From assembly GCA_964020055.1 (NCBI GenBank), contig OZ026533.1, positions 558,001 through 622,000 of the forward strand: DNA of 64,000 nucleotides, read 5' to 3'. The notes under the pieces are model-generated. The model searched no databases, was not told where the DNA came from, and worked only from the letters and a program-made list of their open reading frames with translations. Origin of the DNA: G964020055 sp964020055. GTDB taxonomy: Bacteria > Pseudomonadota > Alphaproteobacteria > WRAU01 > Hepatincolaceae. Of the stretch, positions 8,570 through 17,524 are shown piece after piece. The first letter of the stretch is position 1. Every line of letters begins with the position of its first letter. The translations under genes and the position numbers were made by a program.

Positions 8570-9919
8570 ATGAATCATATTTTAAACACCCCTTACCCTT
8601 TATCTTATTCTCTTCTATTTATATTTTTTTTATTAATTTTTATTATATTTATTTTTTATTTATTTATTAATAATTTTAAAAAAAAATATACCACCATTGA
8701 AACTCAAAATTGTGAATTGCATAAACAAATAGATATCTTCAAAATAGATAATACAGAATTAGTAAAACAAATAAATCTTTTAGAAAATCAAAATACAGAT
8801 AAACTATACAATATAAAATATTTAAAAGATTCAATTAGAGTATTAGAAGAAAAACAAGCATATTTAAAACTAATAGAAGATAATAATGCTAAAATTTTTG
8901 AACATTTAAGTAGAAAAATTATTGAAGAAAATAATAAAAAATTTAATGATTTAGCTAAAGAAAAAATTGATACTTCATTATCTCCTGTAAAAATACAATT
9001 TGATGATCTAAAAAAACATATATTTGATTTAAAAAAAGAACAAACTGAACATACAGTTACTTTGAAAGAACAAGTAAATTATGTAACAAGAAAAGCTGAT
9101 AATTTAAGTAAAATACTTAAAGTAGATACAAAATTTCATGGTTCTTGGGGAGAATTTCAACTAGAACGCTTATTAGAAATTTCTGGTTTAGTAAAAGGTC
9201 GTGACTATACAACAGAAACTTATGTAGATGAGGCAAATAGAGATAGAATAGATGTAATTATTTATTTACCAGAAGGTAAACATATTATGATAGACTCTAA
9301 GGTATCGTTAATAGCATATGAAAAATATTTATCTTCTGAAAAGGATATATTATTACAAGAAATTCATTTGAAGGAATTAAAAAATAATATCAAAAAACAA
9401 ATAGATTCCTTGCACTCTAAAGCTTATAATCAATCTACAAAATATGAAAGTGTAGAATATACAATAATGTTTATTCCTATTGAATCTGCATATATTTTGG
9501 CATTTAATGATATATCTTTAAATGAATATGCTTGGAGTAAAAACGTAATTCCAATTGCTCCTTCCAACTTATATCCTACATTGAAAACTATTGCATCTAT
9601 TATTGCACTAGAAAAAAGAAAAAAAAGTGTAGCTGAAATCATCTCTTTAGCTGAAAAAATGTTAAATAGATTACAAAGTGTATATGAAGATGTAAATAAA
9701 GCAAGTAATCAATTAGATACTGTTCATAAAACACTAACAAACATTAAAAATTCTCTACAAGATGGCAGAGGTACTATCCTTTCTAATGCTCAAAAAATGA
9801 TTCAAAAAGGACAATTAAATACTACATTCAAAGAAACTATTAAATCTCATGCTGATGAAGATCTAATAAATTCAAGTGATGAAGTATTTATTCAAGATCC
9901 AATCTCAGAAAATGAGTAA
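8570..9919 (+). CDS. rmuC: DNA recombination protein RmuC
   Basis: RmuC-family protein (449 residues from this start), associated with limiting inverted-repeat recombination. One N-terminal transmembrane helix (about 15-35) is followed by a long coiled coil (to about 170), then a PD-(D/E)XK-like nuclease core with GSWGEFQLERLLE, a DRIDVIIYLP strand and MIDSKVS, and a helical C-terminus. An upstream in-frame ATG at 8531 lies within the terminator of the preceding gene. The ATG at 8570 gives a basic/polar start directly before the membrane helix and is preferred. No strong Shine-Dalgarno is visible. Confidence 0.88.
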   Translation: MNHILNTPYPLSYSLLFIFFLLIFIIFIFYLFINNFKKKYTTIETQNCELHKQIDIFKIDNTELVKQINLLENQNTDKLYNIKYLKDSIRVLEEKQAYLKLIEDNNAKIFEHLSRKIIEENNKKFNDLAKEKIDTSLSPVKIQFDDLKKHIFDLKKEQTEHTVTLKEQVNYVTRKADNLSKILKVDTKFHGSWGEFQLERLLEISGLVKGRDYTTETYVDEANRDRIDVIIYLPEGKHIMIDSKVSLIAYEKYLSSEKDILLQEIHLKELKNNIKKQIDSLHSKAYNQSTKYESVEYTIMFIPIESAYILAFNDISLNEYAWSKNVIPIAPSNLYPTLKTIASIIALEKRKKSVAEIISLAEKMLNRLQSVYEDVNKASNQLDTVHKTLTNIKNSLQDGRGTILSNAQKMIQKGQLNTTFKETIKSHADEDLINSSDEVFIQDPISENE

Positions 9920-9935
9920 TTTTTGCATATAATTG

Positions 9936-9964
9936 TTGACAAAACTTATTAGCAATGATATTAT
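9936..9964 (+). promoter_or_regulatory. Sigma-70 promoter of the initiator tRNA
   Basis: TTGACA, 17-nt spacer, TATTAT. Predicted start of transcription is about 7 nt further on, a few bases before the tRNA at 9975. It is one of three near-consensus tRNA promoters in this window. Confidence 0.88.
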
Positions 9965-9974
9965 ATATTTTTAA

Positions 9975-10052
<78 letters not shown>

Positions 10053-10489
10053 TCTTTTATTTTTCATTCTATTTCTTATTAAATATAATACGTACTATTA
10101 ATATATATTTTATATATGTATTTTCGTATTTTTTGAGTATAACATTTTAAAAACTTACTTTGTATTAGTATATATATAATTATTTTAGCTAAAATAGAAT
10201 ATGTATTTATATTATATAAAATAAGTCATCTAAATGGCTCTATAAGATGATTTCACAGGAAAATCCAATCTTTATTAGTAGTTGTATAAAAAATATAATA
10301 ATATGCTTTATATTGCTTAACAACTCGAAAACTTGTTTATTTATATAATATTTTTAAAAAGTTTCAAAAATAAATGGAATACTATATAGTTATTCATAGT
10401 ATTTAATAAAACTAAATATTAGTAGAGTAATATAAAATAATGGATAACTCAACAGTAACTTAGTAAATATCTGTAAGATTACAATATAA
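10053..10489. other. 437-bp intergenic region, nothing recognised
   Basis: No coding frame, tRNA or known RNA motif was recognised. The only local feature noted is a weak 6-bp inverted repeat around 10228-10252 (TCATCT/AGATGA). It could be regulatory or decayed coding DNA. Confidence 0.4.
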
Positions 10490-10756
10490 TCAAAATTTAA
10501 TTATATCATCAGGACGTACTTTGAAATGAGAAATCATTTTTTGAAGATCATCTATCATTAATTCCTCATCCCCTGATAATATTTTCTCAAATTTTTCCTC
10601 ACTAATAGACAATAATTTACATATTTCTTCGTTTGAGTCTATCTTTGAAATACGTTTTAAATTTTCTATGATAGAAATACTTAAGTTCAGATCATCATTT
10701 TTAGAATTAGTTTTAGACAAAATAACTTTTTCTTTATTTATCAATTTTTTTGCCAT
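10490..10756 (-). CDS. Small XRE-like helix-turn-helix protein
   Basis: An 88-residue protein. After a basic N-terminus (1-25), residues 26-88 follow the spacing of a Cro/C1 helix-turn-helix: an EICKLLSISEEKFEKILSG stretch where the two DNA-reading helices would sit, then a DLQKMISHFKVRPDDII tail like the last helices of such domains. It could be a small DNA-binding regulator. The match is by pattern only and the key positions are not strict. Upstream of its start the strand leads to the tRNA-Asn gene, with no clear promoter seen. No toxin partner lies beside it. Confidence 0.5.
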   Translation of the reverse strand: MAKKLINKEKVILSKTNSKNDDLNLSISIIENLKRISKIDSNEEICKLLSISEEKFEKILSGDEELMIDDLQKMISHFKVRPDDIIKF

Positions 10757-10912
10757 TAATCTACCCTAAAAAATTCTACTTACTGTATATATAATATCAT
10801 AATACTAATAAAAAATACAATCTAAGGTAGATTTATAATAAAAAGAATAAAGTATTTATTAATGAGTAAAAAGAAAAAAAATATAAGGATAAAATGGGAA
10901 GTAATAAACACA

Positions 10913-10988
10913 TGGCTCCGGCAGCAGGACTCGAACCTGCGACATATGGATTAACAGTCCACCGTTCTACCAACTGAACTATGCCGGA
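10913..10988 (-). tRNA. tRNA-Asn (GTT)
   Basis: A 76-nt cloverleaf read on the minus strand. Acceptor TCCGGCA/TGCCGGA is perfect, the discriminator is G, CCA is encoded, and the anticodon GTT sits in the loop CTGTTAA. The T arm is GCAGG-TTCGAGT-CCTGC. Confidence 0.97.
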
Positions 10989-11010
10989 ATAACCTCTTTC
11001 GATATAATGA

Positions 11011-11039
11011 ATAATAATATAATTACTTCTGTATGTCAA
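11011..11039 (-). promoter_or_regulatory. Sigma-70 promoter of tRNA-Asn
   Basis: On the minus strand TTGACA (11039-11034), a 17-nt spacer and TATTAT (11016-11011). The tRNA 5' end follows 22 nt downstream. Same boxes and spacing as the initiator tRNA promoter. Confidence 0.85.
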
Positions 11040-11144
11040 TAATTTTATTTGTAATTTATGAGATATATTATAAATTTATTATCATAAATATTTATGATAA
11101 TACAAATATGGAGTTTAAAAATTTGATTATATATGAATATGTTA

Positions 11145-11218
11145 TGGAGGCACGAATCGGGTTCGAACCGATGTACGCGGTTTTGCAGACCGCTGCGTAG
11201 CCTCTCCGCCATCGTGCC
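11145..11218 (-). tRNA. tRNA-Cys (GCA)
   Basis: A 74-nt cloverleaf on the minus strand. Acceptor GGCACGA/TCGTGCC, discriminator T, encoded CCA, anticodon GCA in loop CTGCAAA. The T arm is ATCGG-TTCGAAC-CCGAT. Confidence 0.97.
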
Positions 11219-11219
11219 A

Positions 11220-11254
11220 AAAAGAGCAAGTATATAATATATTCTTGCTCTTTT
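11220..11254 (-). terminator. Terminator of rpoH, directly abutting tRNA-Cys
   Basis: An 11-bp perfect stem (11220-11230 with 11244-11254) with an A/T loop and a T-run on the minus strand. It lies two bases before the tRNA-Cys 5' end, so it would separate rpoH mRNA from the tRNA. Confidence 0.75.
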
Positions 11255-11282
11255 ATTATAACTAAGAAAAAAAAAATTACAA
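11255..11282 (-). promoter_or_regulatory. Putative promoter of tRNA-Cys
   Basis: On the minus strand TTGTAA (11282-11277), a 16-nt spacer and a perfect TATAAT (11260-11255). Predicted transcription starts inside the rpoH terminator stem. The -35 matches consensus at four of six positions. Confidence 0.5.
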
Positions 11283-11304
11283 TAGATAATCTATTTAAAA
11301 AATA

Positions 11305-12180
11305 TTAAAAAACCATTTCTGCAGATAAAGTATTTTTAATTTTTTTAAATGCACTTGCCTCTAACTGTCTAACTCTTTCTCTACTGATACCTAATTCTTC
11401 GGATAAATCTGCTAAAGATTTTGGTTTTTCATCATCAACTAAATGTCTCATTTCTATGATATATTTTTCTCTTTCTGGTAACTTGGGAAGAGCTAGCTGA
11501 ACAAGCTTTTTATACCTAATATCTTCTTGTTTATTAGTAATCACTGTTTCAGGATTTAGTTCCTCACTTACAAGAGTATCTTCTAAAGTTAATTCAGAAC
11601 TACTTGATGTATTAGCACTCATATATAAATCACGAGAAGAAACCATAGAATTTATACTATGAACGTCGTTTTCTGTTACATCCAAATTTTGAGCTATTTT
11701 ACTAGCTTCAGCTGTTCCTAATGTACTACTTGTAATGTTAAGTTTATTTTTTATTTTAGATAAAGTAAAAAATAGTTTTTTTCTTGCTAACGTTGTGCCC
11801 TGTTTAACTAAAGACCAAGAATTCAATATATAATCTGTTATATAAGCTTTGATCCACCATAAGGCATAAGTTGAAAGCCTGAAACCTTTTCTAGGATCAA
11901 ATTTTGAAACTGCCTTCATTAAGCCTATATTACCTTCTGAAATCATATCAGGTAAGCCTAACCCGTATCCTTTAAAAGAATATGCAACTTTTACTACTAA
12001 GGGTAAATGGCTAATTACTAAAGATTGTGCACTTTCTGGATTTTTATTATCGAAAAAATCATAAGCTAACTTACTTTCTTCTTCTGGTGATAATAATTTT
12101 ATTTTAGAAACTTCTAACAAGTACTTCTCTAGTGACGAATCATTACGATTATGTAAAATAGATAATGCTTTACTACTCAC
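11305..12180 (-). CDS. rpoH: RNA polymerase sigma-32 factor RpoH
   Basis: Heat-shock sigma factor (291 residues from the chosen start). Region 2 carries ISEGNIGLMKAVSKFDPRKG and the -10-melting stretch LSTYALWWIKAYI. The RpoH-type segment ARKKLFFTLSKIKNKL follows region 2, and region 4.2 ends with ISRERVRQLEASAFKKI. Two GTG codons are candidates. The one at 12186 overlaps a perfect AGGAGG, while the one at 12180 lies 5 nt after it, so 12180 is taken as the start. It would direct chaperone and protease genes. The terminator at 11220-11254 follows. Confidence 0.94.
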   Translation of the reverse strand: MSSKALSILHNRNDSSLEKYLLEVSKIKLLSPEEESKLAYDFFDNKNPESAQSLVISHLPLVVKVAYSFKGYGLGLPDMISEGNIGLMKAVSKFDPRKGFRLSTYALWWIKAYITDYILNSWSLVKQGTTLARKKLFFTLSKIKNKLNITSSTLGTAEASKIAQNLDVTENDVHSINSMVSSRDLYMSANTSSSSELTLEDTLVSEELNPETVITNKQEDIRYKKLVQLALPKLPEREKYIIEMRHLVDDEKPKSLADLSEELGISRERVRQLEASAFKKIKNTLSAEMVF

Positions 12181-12302
12181 TTTCACCTCCTGATTGTAAT
12201 TTTAGTACTAATCATATGTTATAAATATACTAAAAACATAAGAAACTGTAAATATCTTAGCAAAAATTATATCATTTATATTAAAATATAGCAATTATAT
12301 TG

Positions 12303-13109
12303 CTAATTTGTATCTTTTAACTGTTGTAAAGAGTTTTTTCTAGAAGTCATATAAACGTATCTTATAGTTGCATATTCATCAAAGTTGTTTTGAAATATAC
12401 TACCATTACTATTATATAATAAAACATTATTTGCAGTTGTTATTATTTGATATGAAGATAAATTTATATTAAAAATACTTACACTTGTATTGTTATTCCA
12501 AGGGACGTAACCCATTAAATATGAATTATCTACAAATGAAGCTAATGTATCTAATAATGTACTTGGACCAAATAAAAAGAAATAAAAACCTTCTCCTATA
12601 CCATAATAATGCAAAGTAGCACCAAAAGTATTAGGATACCTTGGTGTACCAACAAATGACATTATATCAACTATTCCTAAAAGACCGAATGTCGAATTGA
12701 TAGTGAACCTGAAAAGACTTTTGATAAAACTATTTATTTTAAACTGTAATAAATGATTTACAGCAGTTATAGGTTCTTGCAAATTATTTGCAAAATTTGT
12801 TCCAAGATTTCTTACTCCTGTTGGAATTGTTTGATATAAAATTATTATATTTTTTCCACCATGATTAAAAATGAACTTATATGTTGCAAAAATAGTTCTG
12901 TTCAAATGTTCTAAAGGATCTTTTATTTTATTTTGATTTGCTGAATTATTTGATGCGTCATAGTCAAATTCGATATCAATGTCTACATCACCATTTACGG
13001 CCCACAATGTATTTGTATGAAATATTGTTAAAAAATAAATCAAGAATATAAATAAAATTTTTAATAATAAACACTTATAATAGGTGTGCTTAAATTGATT
13101 ATAAAGCAA
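12303..13109 (-). CDS. mlaA: MlaA (VacJ) family outer-membrane lipid-asymmetry protein
   Basis: A 268-residue exported protein. MlaA removes misplaced phospholipids from the outer leaflet of the outer membrane and passes them to the Mla pathway. The signal peptide covers about 1-38 (hydrophobic 15-35, then TLWA). The mature part shows the family hallmarks DPLEHLNRTIF near 85 and a GIGEGFYFFLFGPSTLLD stretch near 190. No lipobox cysteine is visible, so unlike E. coli MlaA it seems to be a soluble or membrane-inserted exported protein. It is divergent from znuA. Its presence implies an outer membrane with maintained asymmetry. No other mla gene is in the window. Confidence 0.9.
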   Translation of the reverse strand: MLYNQFKHTYYKCLLLKILFIFLIYFLTIFHTNTLWAVNGDVDIDIEFDYDASNNSANQNKIKDPLEHLNRTIFATYKFIFNHGGKNIIILYQTIPTGVRNLGTNFANNLQEPITAVNHLLQFKINSFIKSLFRFTINSTFGLLGIVDIMSFVGTPRYPNTFGATLHYYGIGEGFYFFLFGPSTLLDTLASFVDNSYLMGYVPWNNNTSVSIFNINLSSYQIITTANNVLLYNSNGSIFQNNFDEYATIRYVYMTSRKNSLQQLKDTN

Positions 13110-13221
13110 AATTTCTCACGTAGTTGTCATATACATATATCATTATATCATTTACGAATTGTTTTATAAAAAATATACTTAATCATAATTAATATAGTAT
13201 AATTATACAATCTTAATGTTA

Positions 13222-13242
13222 ATGATACTTGTCTAGTATCAT
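13222..13242. promoter_or_regulatory. Inverted repeat upstream of znuA (possible operator)
   Basis: ATGATAC, 7-nt spacer, GTATCAT. It lies 36 nt before the znuA ATG and about 20 nt after a TATAAT at 13198-13203, where a repressor such as Zur would act. It does not match the Zur consensus well and could also be a weak hairpin in the leader. Confidence 0.4.
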
Positions 13243-13277
13243 CTTTTCATTTAATAATTAATTTTGGAGAACTTTAT

Positions 13278-14297
13278 ATGTTTCATAGTTTTATTCTTAA
13301 AAATAAGAATGTAATAATTTTCATATTGGCTTTTATAGTTACTTTAAGTAATTCTTTTGCAGATAATTCAATCAATAATAAAGTTGAAAATAAAAAAAAT
13401 ATTACTCCTAAAATTTTAATTTCAAGTTCTATTTTACCTATTTATTCTATTGTAGGTATGGCTATAGATGATATTGCTGCATTTCAAAATCAACTTATCA
13501 TTTTACCAAATGTAGATGAACATGAAGCTCAACTTAGCCTTCAGGATGTTGCAAAAATGAAAAAATCAGATGTTATTTTCATTACCACATCTGAGTTAGA
13601 AAAACATATAATTATAGATGCAAAAAAACATAATTATTATAATAATGTTGTTGCCTTAGGTGATTCACCAAATATAGTTAGATATAATATGGATGATAGC
13701 TTTCTTGAGCATTTAGAACATTTAGAACATAAAGGTAATCATAAAGATTATATACATGCACATACAGAAGAAGCTGAATTAGATCCGCATTTATGGCTTT
13801 CAGTTAACAATGCAAAGGTTATGCTTATCAACGTAGTAGATAAGTTAATTTCTCTTAACCCTAAAGTAAAAACTAAGTTAGAAAATAACAAAGCAAAATA
13901 TTTAAAGCTACTTACTGAATTAAATAACTATGTGATCAATCAACTTAAAGATAATGAAAAAAGAGTTATTTCTTACCACAATGCTTGGAAATATTATGCA
14001 TCTGATTTTAATATTCACTATATGGGTTCGATAACAAGTGAACAAGACGAACATTCTCATGGTGCTTTCAGTCCTAAAGCTTTATCTAATTTGATAAATG
14101 CAATAAAAGAACAAAATATAAAATGTGTATTTAATGAAGAGCAATTTCAAGATCCTATTTTATCTACAATTTCTAATAAAACAGGTATAAAGATATTACC
14201 TTTAAATCCAATGGGTGTTTTAAATAGTAAAACAAACCCTGCTGATATATATTTTGATATGATAAAATATAATACTAAACAATTTAAAAGTTGTTAA
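13278..14297 (+). CDS. znuA: Zinc ABC transporter substrate-binding protein ZnuA
   Basis: Periplasmic zinc-capture protein of 339 residues. The signal peptide covers about 1-29. Metal-ligand regions of the cluster A-I family are present: a histidine in LPNVDEHEAQL near 80, the family motif LDPHLWLS near 173, and SYHNAWKYYA near 233. Between the first two is a histidine-rich loop (about 148-170, repeats of HLEHLEH and HAHTEE) typical of zinc rather than manganese proteins. It is separated by about 12 kb from the partner ATPase and permease genes (26929-28450). SD-like GGAG precedes the ATG. Confidence 0.93.
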   Translation: MFHSFILKNKNVIIFILAFIVTLSNSFADNSINNKVENKKNITPKILISSSILPIYSIVGMAIDDIAAFQNQLIILPNVDEHEAQLSLQDVAKMKKSDVIFITTSELEKHIIIDAKKHNYYNNVVALGDSPNIVRYNMDDSFLEHLEHLEHKGNHKDYIHAHTEEAELDPHLWLSVNNAKVMLINVVDKLISLNPKVKTKLENNKAKYLKLLTELNNYVINQLKDNEKRVISYHNAWKYYASDFNIHYMGSITSEQDEHSHGAFSPKALSNLINAIKEQNIKCVFNEEQFQDPILSTISNKTGIKILPLNPMGVLNSKTNPADIYFDMIKYNTKQFKSC

Positions 14298-14334
14298 TAA
14301 GATATAATTGTCTATATTTGATAAAGTGAGAGTT

Positions 14335-15582
14335 ATGAACTATTACATAAACAATAATATTACTAAAGCATTTTTAGCCTTTTTTTGGCTATTACCTTTT
14401 TTATATATGTTTATAGATACATATTTCTTTATACCAAGAAGGTTACCTTTACCTCTTTTTCAATTTAGCTTGTTTTTATCTCTATTTTCATCTTTTGTTT
14501 TAGTGTTATTATGGTTTAAAGAATTCAGAGAAATTTTTTATCAAAAAAAAGTGTTTACTTGTATAAGTACAGGTGATTTGATTACTCTAGATAAAATTTT
14601 GAATAAAATAACTTCAAAAATATATACATATAATGCATTAACACCCTTGCAATACGCAGTAGATAAACAGTTACCCGTATCTACTGTGATATATTTATTG
14701 TCTAAAGACTTTACTATAACAAATACTATAAACAAACAACATGATTTAGATTATACGTTATTTTATATATGTGCATATTATAACCATGTATCACCAAAGA
14801 TTATTTCAACACTAGTAAATATTGGAGCTAATATTAATTTTGTTGATACTACAAAAGGTTTTAAAGGTCTTTCTGTATTGAATGTTTTAACACTTAGGAA
14901 TAATCAAGAAAATATATCACTAGCATTAAATTTAGGAGCTGATGTTCACTACGAAATTCAAGATTTATCTATGAATTCTCTAATGTTAGTTGCTAAATAT
15001 GTCAGTGACCCTTTTGTAGTAAAACAGCTTATTGATGAAAATGCAAATATCCATTTAGTAAATAAAGATGGTTATAATGCTCTTTTATTTGCTGCAAATT
15101 ATAACCCTAATCCTGCTATTTTTTCGATATTAGTTAATTACGGTAGTGTTATTAAACCATATAATATCAAAACTGCTATTTTGAAATATAACTGTGTAAC
15201 TCCTCTTATGCTTGCTGCTAGCTATAATAACTCTGAAGTTGTAAAAACTATAATAAATCTAGGAGATGACCCTAACTACAAAGATTCATTTGGTTTAAGT
15301 GTATTATTTATGGCAGCAGCTAATAATTCTGATGTAGATGTAATAAAAACATTAGTAAATTCTGGAGCTAATATTTCAGAATCTAAAGATGCATATGGTA
15401 ATACTCCTTTAATGGCTGCATCTTATCTAAATCGTAATCCTAATATAATAAGATATCTACTAGAAAGAACACACAATTTACATTCTAAAAATAAAGACGG
15501 TTTAACTTTCATAGATTATTTAAAACAAAATCAATTTTTATCTAATAGTGAAAAAGAAATAATAGTAAATAAATGGGCTTAA
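14335..15582 (+). CDS. Membrane-anchored ankyrin-repeat protein
   Basis: About 415 residues from the ATG at 14335. Two N-terminal hydrophobic segments (about 10-28 and 40-62) precede a run of ankyrin repeats from about 75 to the end. Repeat signatures include GYNALLFAANYNPNP, VTPLMLAASYNNSEVV and GNTPLMAASYLNRNP. The frame could begin at a TTG at 14308, but GTGAGAG lies 5-6 nt before the ATG at 14335, so that start is preferred. Ankyrin proteins often mediate protein contacts and some symbiont ones are effectors. The double membrane anchor here argues for an envelope protein whose repeats face the cytoplasm or periplasm. Confidence 0.87.
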   Translation: MNYYINNNITKAFLAFFWLLPFLYMFIDTYFFIPRRLPLPLFQFSLFLSLFSSFVLVLLWFKEFREIFYQKKVFTCISTGDLITLDKILNKITSKIYTYNALTPLQYAVDKQLPVSTVIYLLSKDFTITNTINKQHDLDYTLFYICAYYNHVSPKIISTLVNIGANINFVDTTKGFKGLSVLNVLTLRNNQENISLALNLGADVHYEIQDLSMNSLMLVAKYVSDPFVVKQLIDENANIHLVNKDGYNALLFAANYNPNPAIFSILVNYGSVIKPYNIKTAILKYNCVTPLMLAASYNNSEVVKTIINLGDDPNYKDSFGLSVLFMAAANNSDVDVIKTLVNSGANISESKDAYGNTPLMAASYLNRNPNIIRYLLERTHNLHSKNKDGLTFIDYLKQNQFLSNSEKEIIVNKWA

Positions 15583-15589
15583 TATGTTA

Positions 15590-16297
15590 TTATTTTTTTA
15601 TTTTATTAAATAAAAAATGAAGCCAGTTTATTAATAATCCTAACATCATTGCTAAATACAAAAAATATTTATTTGTGTGAATATGTACACCTGCCATAAA
15701 TAAATCAAGACCTATCAAATATATAAACAAAAAAGCCATCATTTTTATGGACTGGTTTTTTTGGACTATTTTTATTATCATTTGTGAAAATATTAATAAA
15801 CATAAAATAGATATCAAAATCACTATTAAAATTATCGTAGTATTTTTTGTCACCGATATAGCAGTAATTATTGAATCTATAGAAAAAACACAATCTATAA
15901 ATGCAATTTGCATAATTGCATTTATGAAGCCTAATTTAGATTTGTTTTTATCATTAACAATACTTTGTTTTTGTAATACTTCTAAAACAGATGAAATAGA
16001 TTTATATATTAAAAATATTCCTCCCAAAATCATAAGAATATCTTTTATTGATAAACTAAGACGCGAAATATATATGATTCCTTCATCAAGCTTCATAAGA
16101 GCTGCAAGAAAAAAAACCAAACATACACGAAAGATTAATGCTAACGATAAACCTATAGCCTGAACTTTTTTTTGTAATTTTTTAGGAACATTAGAAGCTA
16201 TCATAGCAATAATAATCATATTATCTACATTAAGAATTACTTCTAGAAACAATAAAAAGCCTAATAAAAATAAACTATCCCAAAAATCAAAAGGCAT
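15590..16297 (-). CDS. TerC-family integral membrane protein
   Basis: A 235-residue inner-membrane protein with about seven hydrophobic segments. The two TerC signature sites are present: EVILNVDNMIIIAMIA near 19-34, and FIDCVFSIDSIITAIS near 133-148, each with an acidic residue inside a membrane helix. TerC proteins are linked to metal-ion (often manganese) export or to metallating exported enzymes. The specific role here cannot be read from sequence. It is convergent with the ankyrin gene (7 nt apart) and directly downstream of the MltB-like gene (4 nt), probably on the same transcript. Confidence 0.88.
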   Translation of the reverse strand: MPFDFWDSLFLLGFLLFLEVILNVDNMIIIAMIASNVPKKLQKKVQAIGLSLALIFRVCLVFFLAALMKLDEGIIYISRLSLSIKDILMILGGIFLIYKSISSVLEVLQKQSIVNDKNKSKLGFINAIMQIAFIDCVFSIDSIITAISVTKNTTIILIVILISILCLLIFSQMIIKIVQKNQSIKMMAFLFIYLIGLDLFMAGVHIHTNKYFLYLAMMLGLLINWLHFLFNKIKK

Positions 16298-16301
16298 ATT
16301 A

Positions 16302-17444
16302 TTACTTAATATTTATAAAATTCTTTAATCTTTTCTCAACTGGTATATCATCTAACTTAGTTTTTTTTACAGTTTCTTTTGCCTTTTTAGGCTGATTATC
16401 CTGTAATATAAGTTTTTTAAAAGCCATTTGTTTAGCATATTCTGATAAATTATTCGCTAAAATTGTTATAGCTACAGATTTTGAAAGATTATTGTTTGTT
16501 TTTAAAATCTTATTAAAATTATCTAACAAAAGCATACCTGAATTATTATCTATTGCTACAAATGAAGCTATTGAGTTAAGGTCATCTTTGTTGTATGGAA
16601 GTCTATTAGTATTTTTTACACCTAATTCTGACCACTCTTTTATAGATCTTTGAAATTTGATACCTTGGTAACCAGATACATTTTTATTTGTAGCTACTTG
16701 ATAACCTAAAGGAATATCGTGAGTAAAACGCAATTGATTAATCAAATAAAAAGCTGTTTCATAAATATCGTCTTTGTTTGAAAGTAGGTCTACTTTTCCT
16801 TTTTTATTAGCATCTACACCATAGTATAAGTATGCACTTGGATTTATACCTAAATATGTGAATGTTCCATCTTTGTCACCCTTCACAGGTAACTTTACGT
16901 AGCCTAGATCTACTAATTTTAATAAAGAAATCAATTCTTTTTCATAAAATTGTTTATCAGAACCAACTAAAGATTTAGTTGCTAAAACATTAGCTAAGGT
17001 ATATTTATTTAATTTTTCCCCAAATTCACTACCTAAAGCAAATATAGAAACTATTATATGAGGAGCTACTCCATATTCAGTAGCATATTTTTCTAATTTT
17101 TGAAAATTATCTCTGTAATATAACTGAGCTTTCAATGTTAAATTGTCATTTAAATATAAAGATACCTCTTTACCTATAGAAGTTAAAACCAAAGATTTAG
17201 AATGAACTTCATTCTTATCTTTATTGTTTTGAACTAAAATAGATTTATCTGGAACTTTTACTAATAAATCAAATGCTTGTAAAGTGCTAGTTGAAATTCC
17301 TTGTAGTTTTGCTTTTTGTAAAAATTCTTGTTTCCACTTCACAAAAATACTATCTAACCTATCGAGTCTAAAATCAACTGATAAACATATCATTACTATA
17401 AAAACTATACCTACTAGAATAAACCAACGATGTATTTGTAACAT
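16302..17444 (-). CDS. MltB-like lytic transglycosylase homologue lacking the catalytic Glu
   Basis: A 380-residue protein with an N-terminal membrane anchor (about 5-24). Residues 124-160 align closely with the MltB core (YGVAPHIIVSIF here for YGVPPEIIVGII, then LATKSL). Where MltB has GVETRWG with the catalytic Glu162, this protein reads ALGSEFG (136-142), so that position is Gly138. The second signature GQFMPS, which includes substrate-binding residues, is LGINPS (198-203). The protein is therefore probably not an active transglycosylase. It may still bind peptidoglycan or act as a scaffold. The homology call is firm and the loss of activity is inferred. It overlaps nothing and runs into the TerC gene. 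Confidence 0.82.
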   Translation of the reverse strand: MLQIHRWFILVGIVFIVMICLSVDFRLDRLDSIFVKWKQEFLQKAKLQGISTSTLQAFDLLVKVPDKSILVQNNKDKNEVHSKSLVLTSIGKEVSLYLNDNLTLKAQLYYRDNFQKLEKYATEYGVAPHIIVSIFALGSEFGEKLNKYTLANVLATKSLVGSDKQFYEKELISLLKLVDLGYVKLPVKGDKDGTFTYLGINPSAYLYYGVDANKKGKVDLLSNKDDIYETAFYLINQLRFTHDIPLGYQVATNKNVSGYQGIKFQRSIKEWSELGVKNTNRLPYNKDDLNSIASFVAIDNNSGMLLLDNFNKILKTNNNLSKSVAITILANNLSEYAKQMAFKKLILQDNQPKKAKETVKKTKLDDIPVEKRLKNFINIK

Positions 17445-17524
17445 TTTTCCTTTATCTACCTAATTTATAAAATATTATAAAATGCTATTTTTATAGCCAT
17501 ATAATATATGATACGCTATAAAAT

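Noticed and set aside
10833..11039. Minus-strand open frame across tRNA-Asn
   Set aside because: It overlaps a perfect tRNA and its promoter, and its translation has no protein-like pattern.
15747..16163. 138-codon open frame on the plus strand
   Set aside because: It is antisense to the TerC gene, whose frame has clear family motifs. Low G+C opens such shadow frames.
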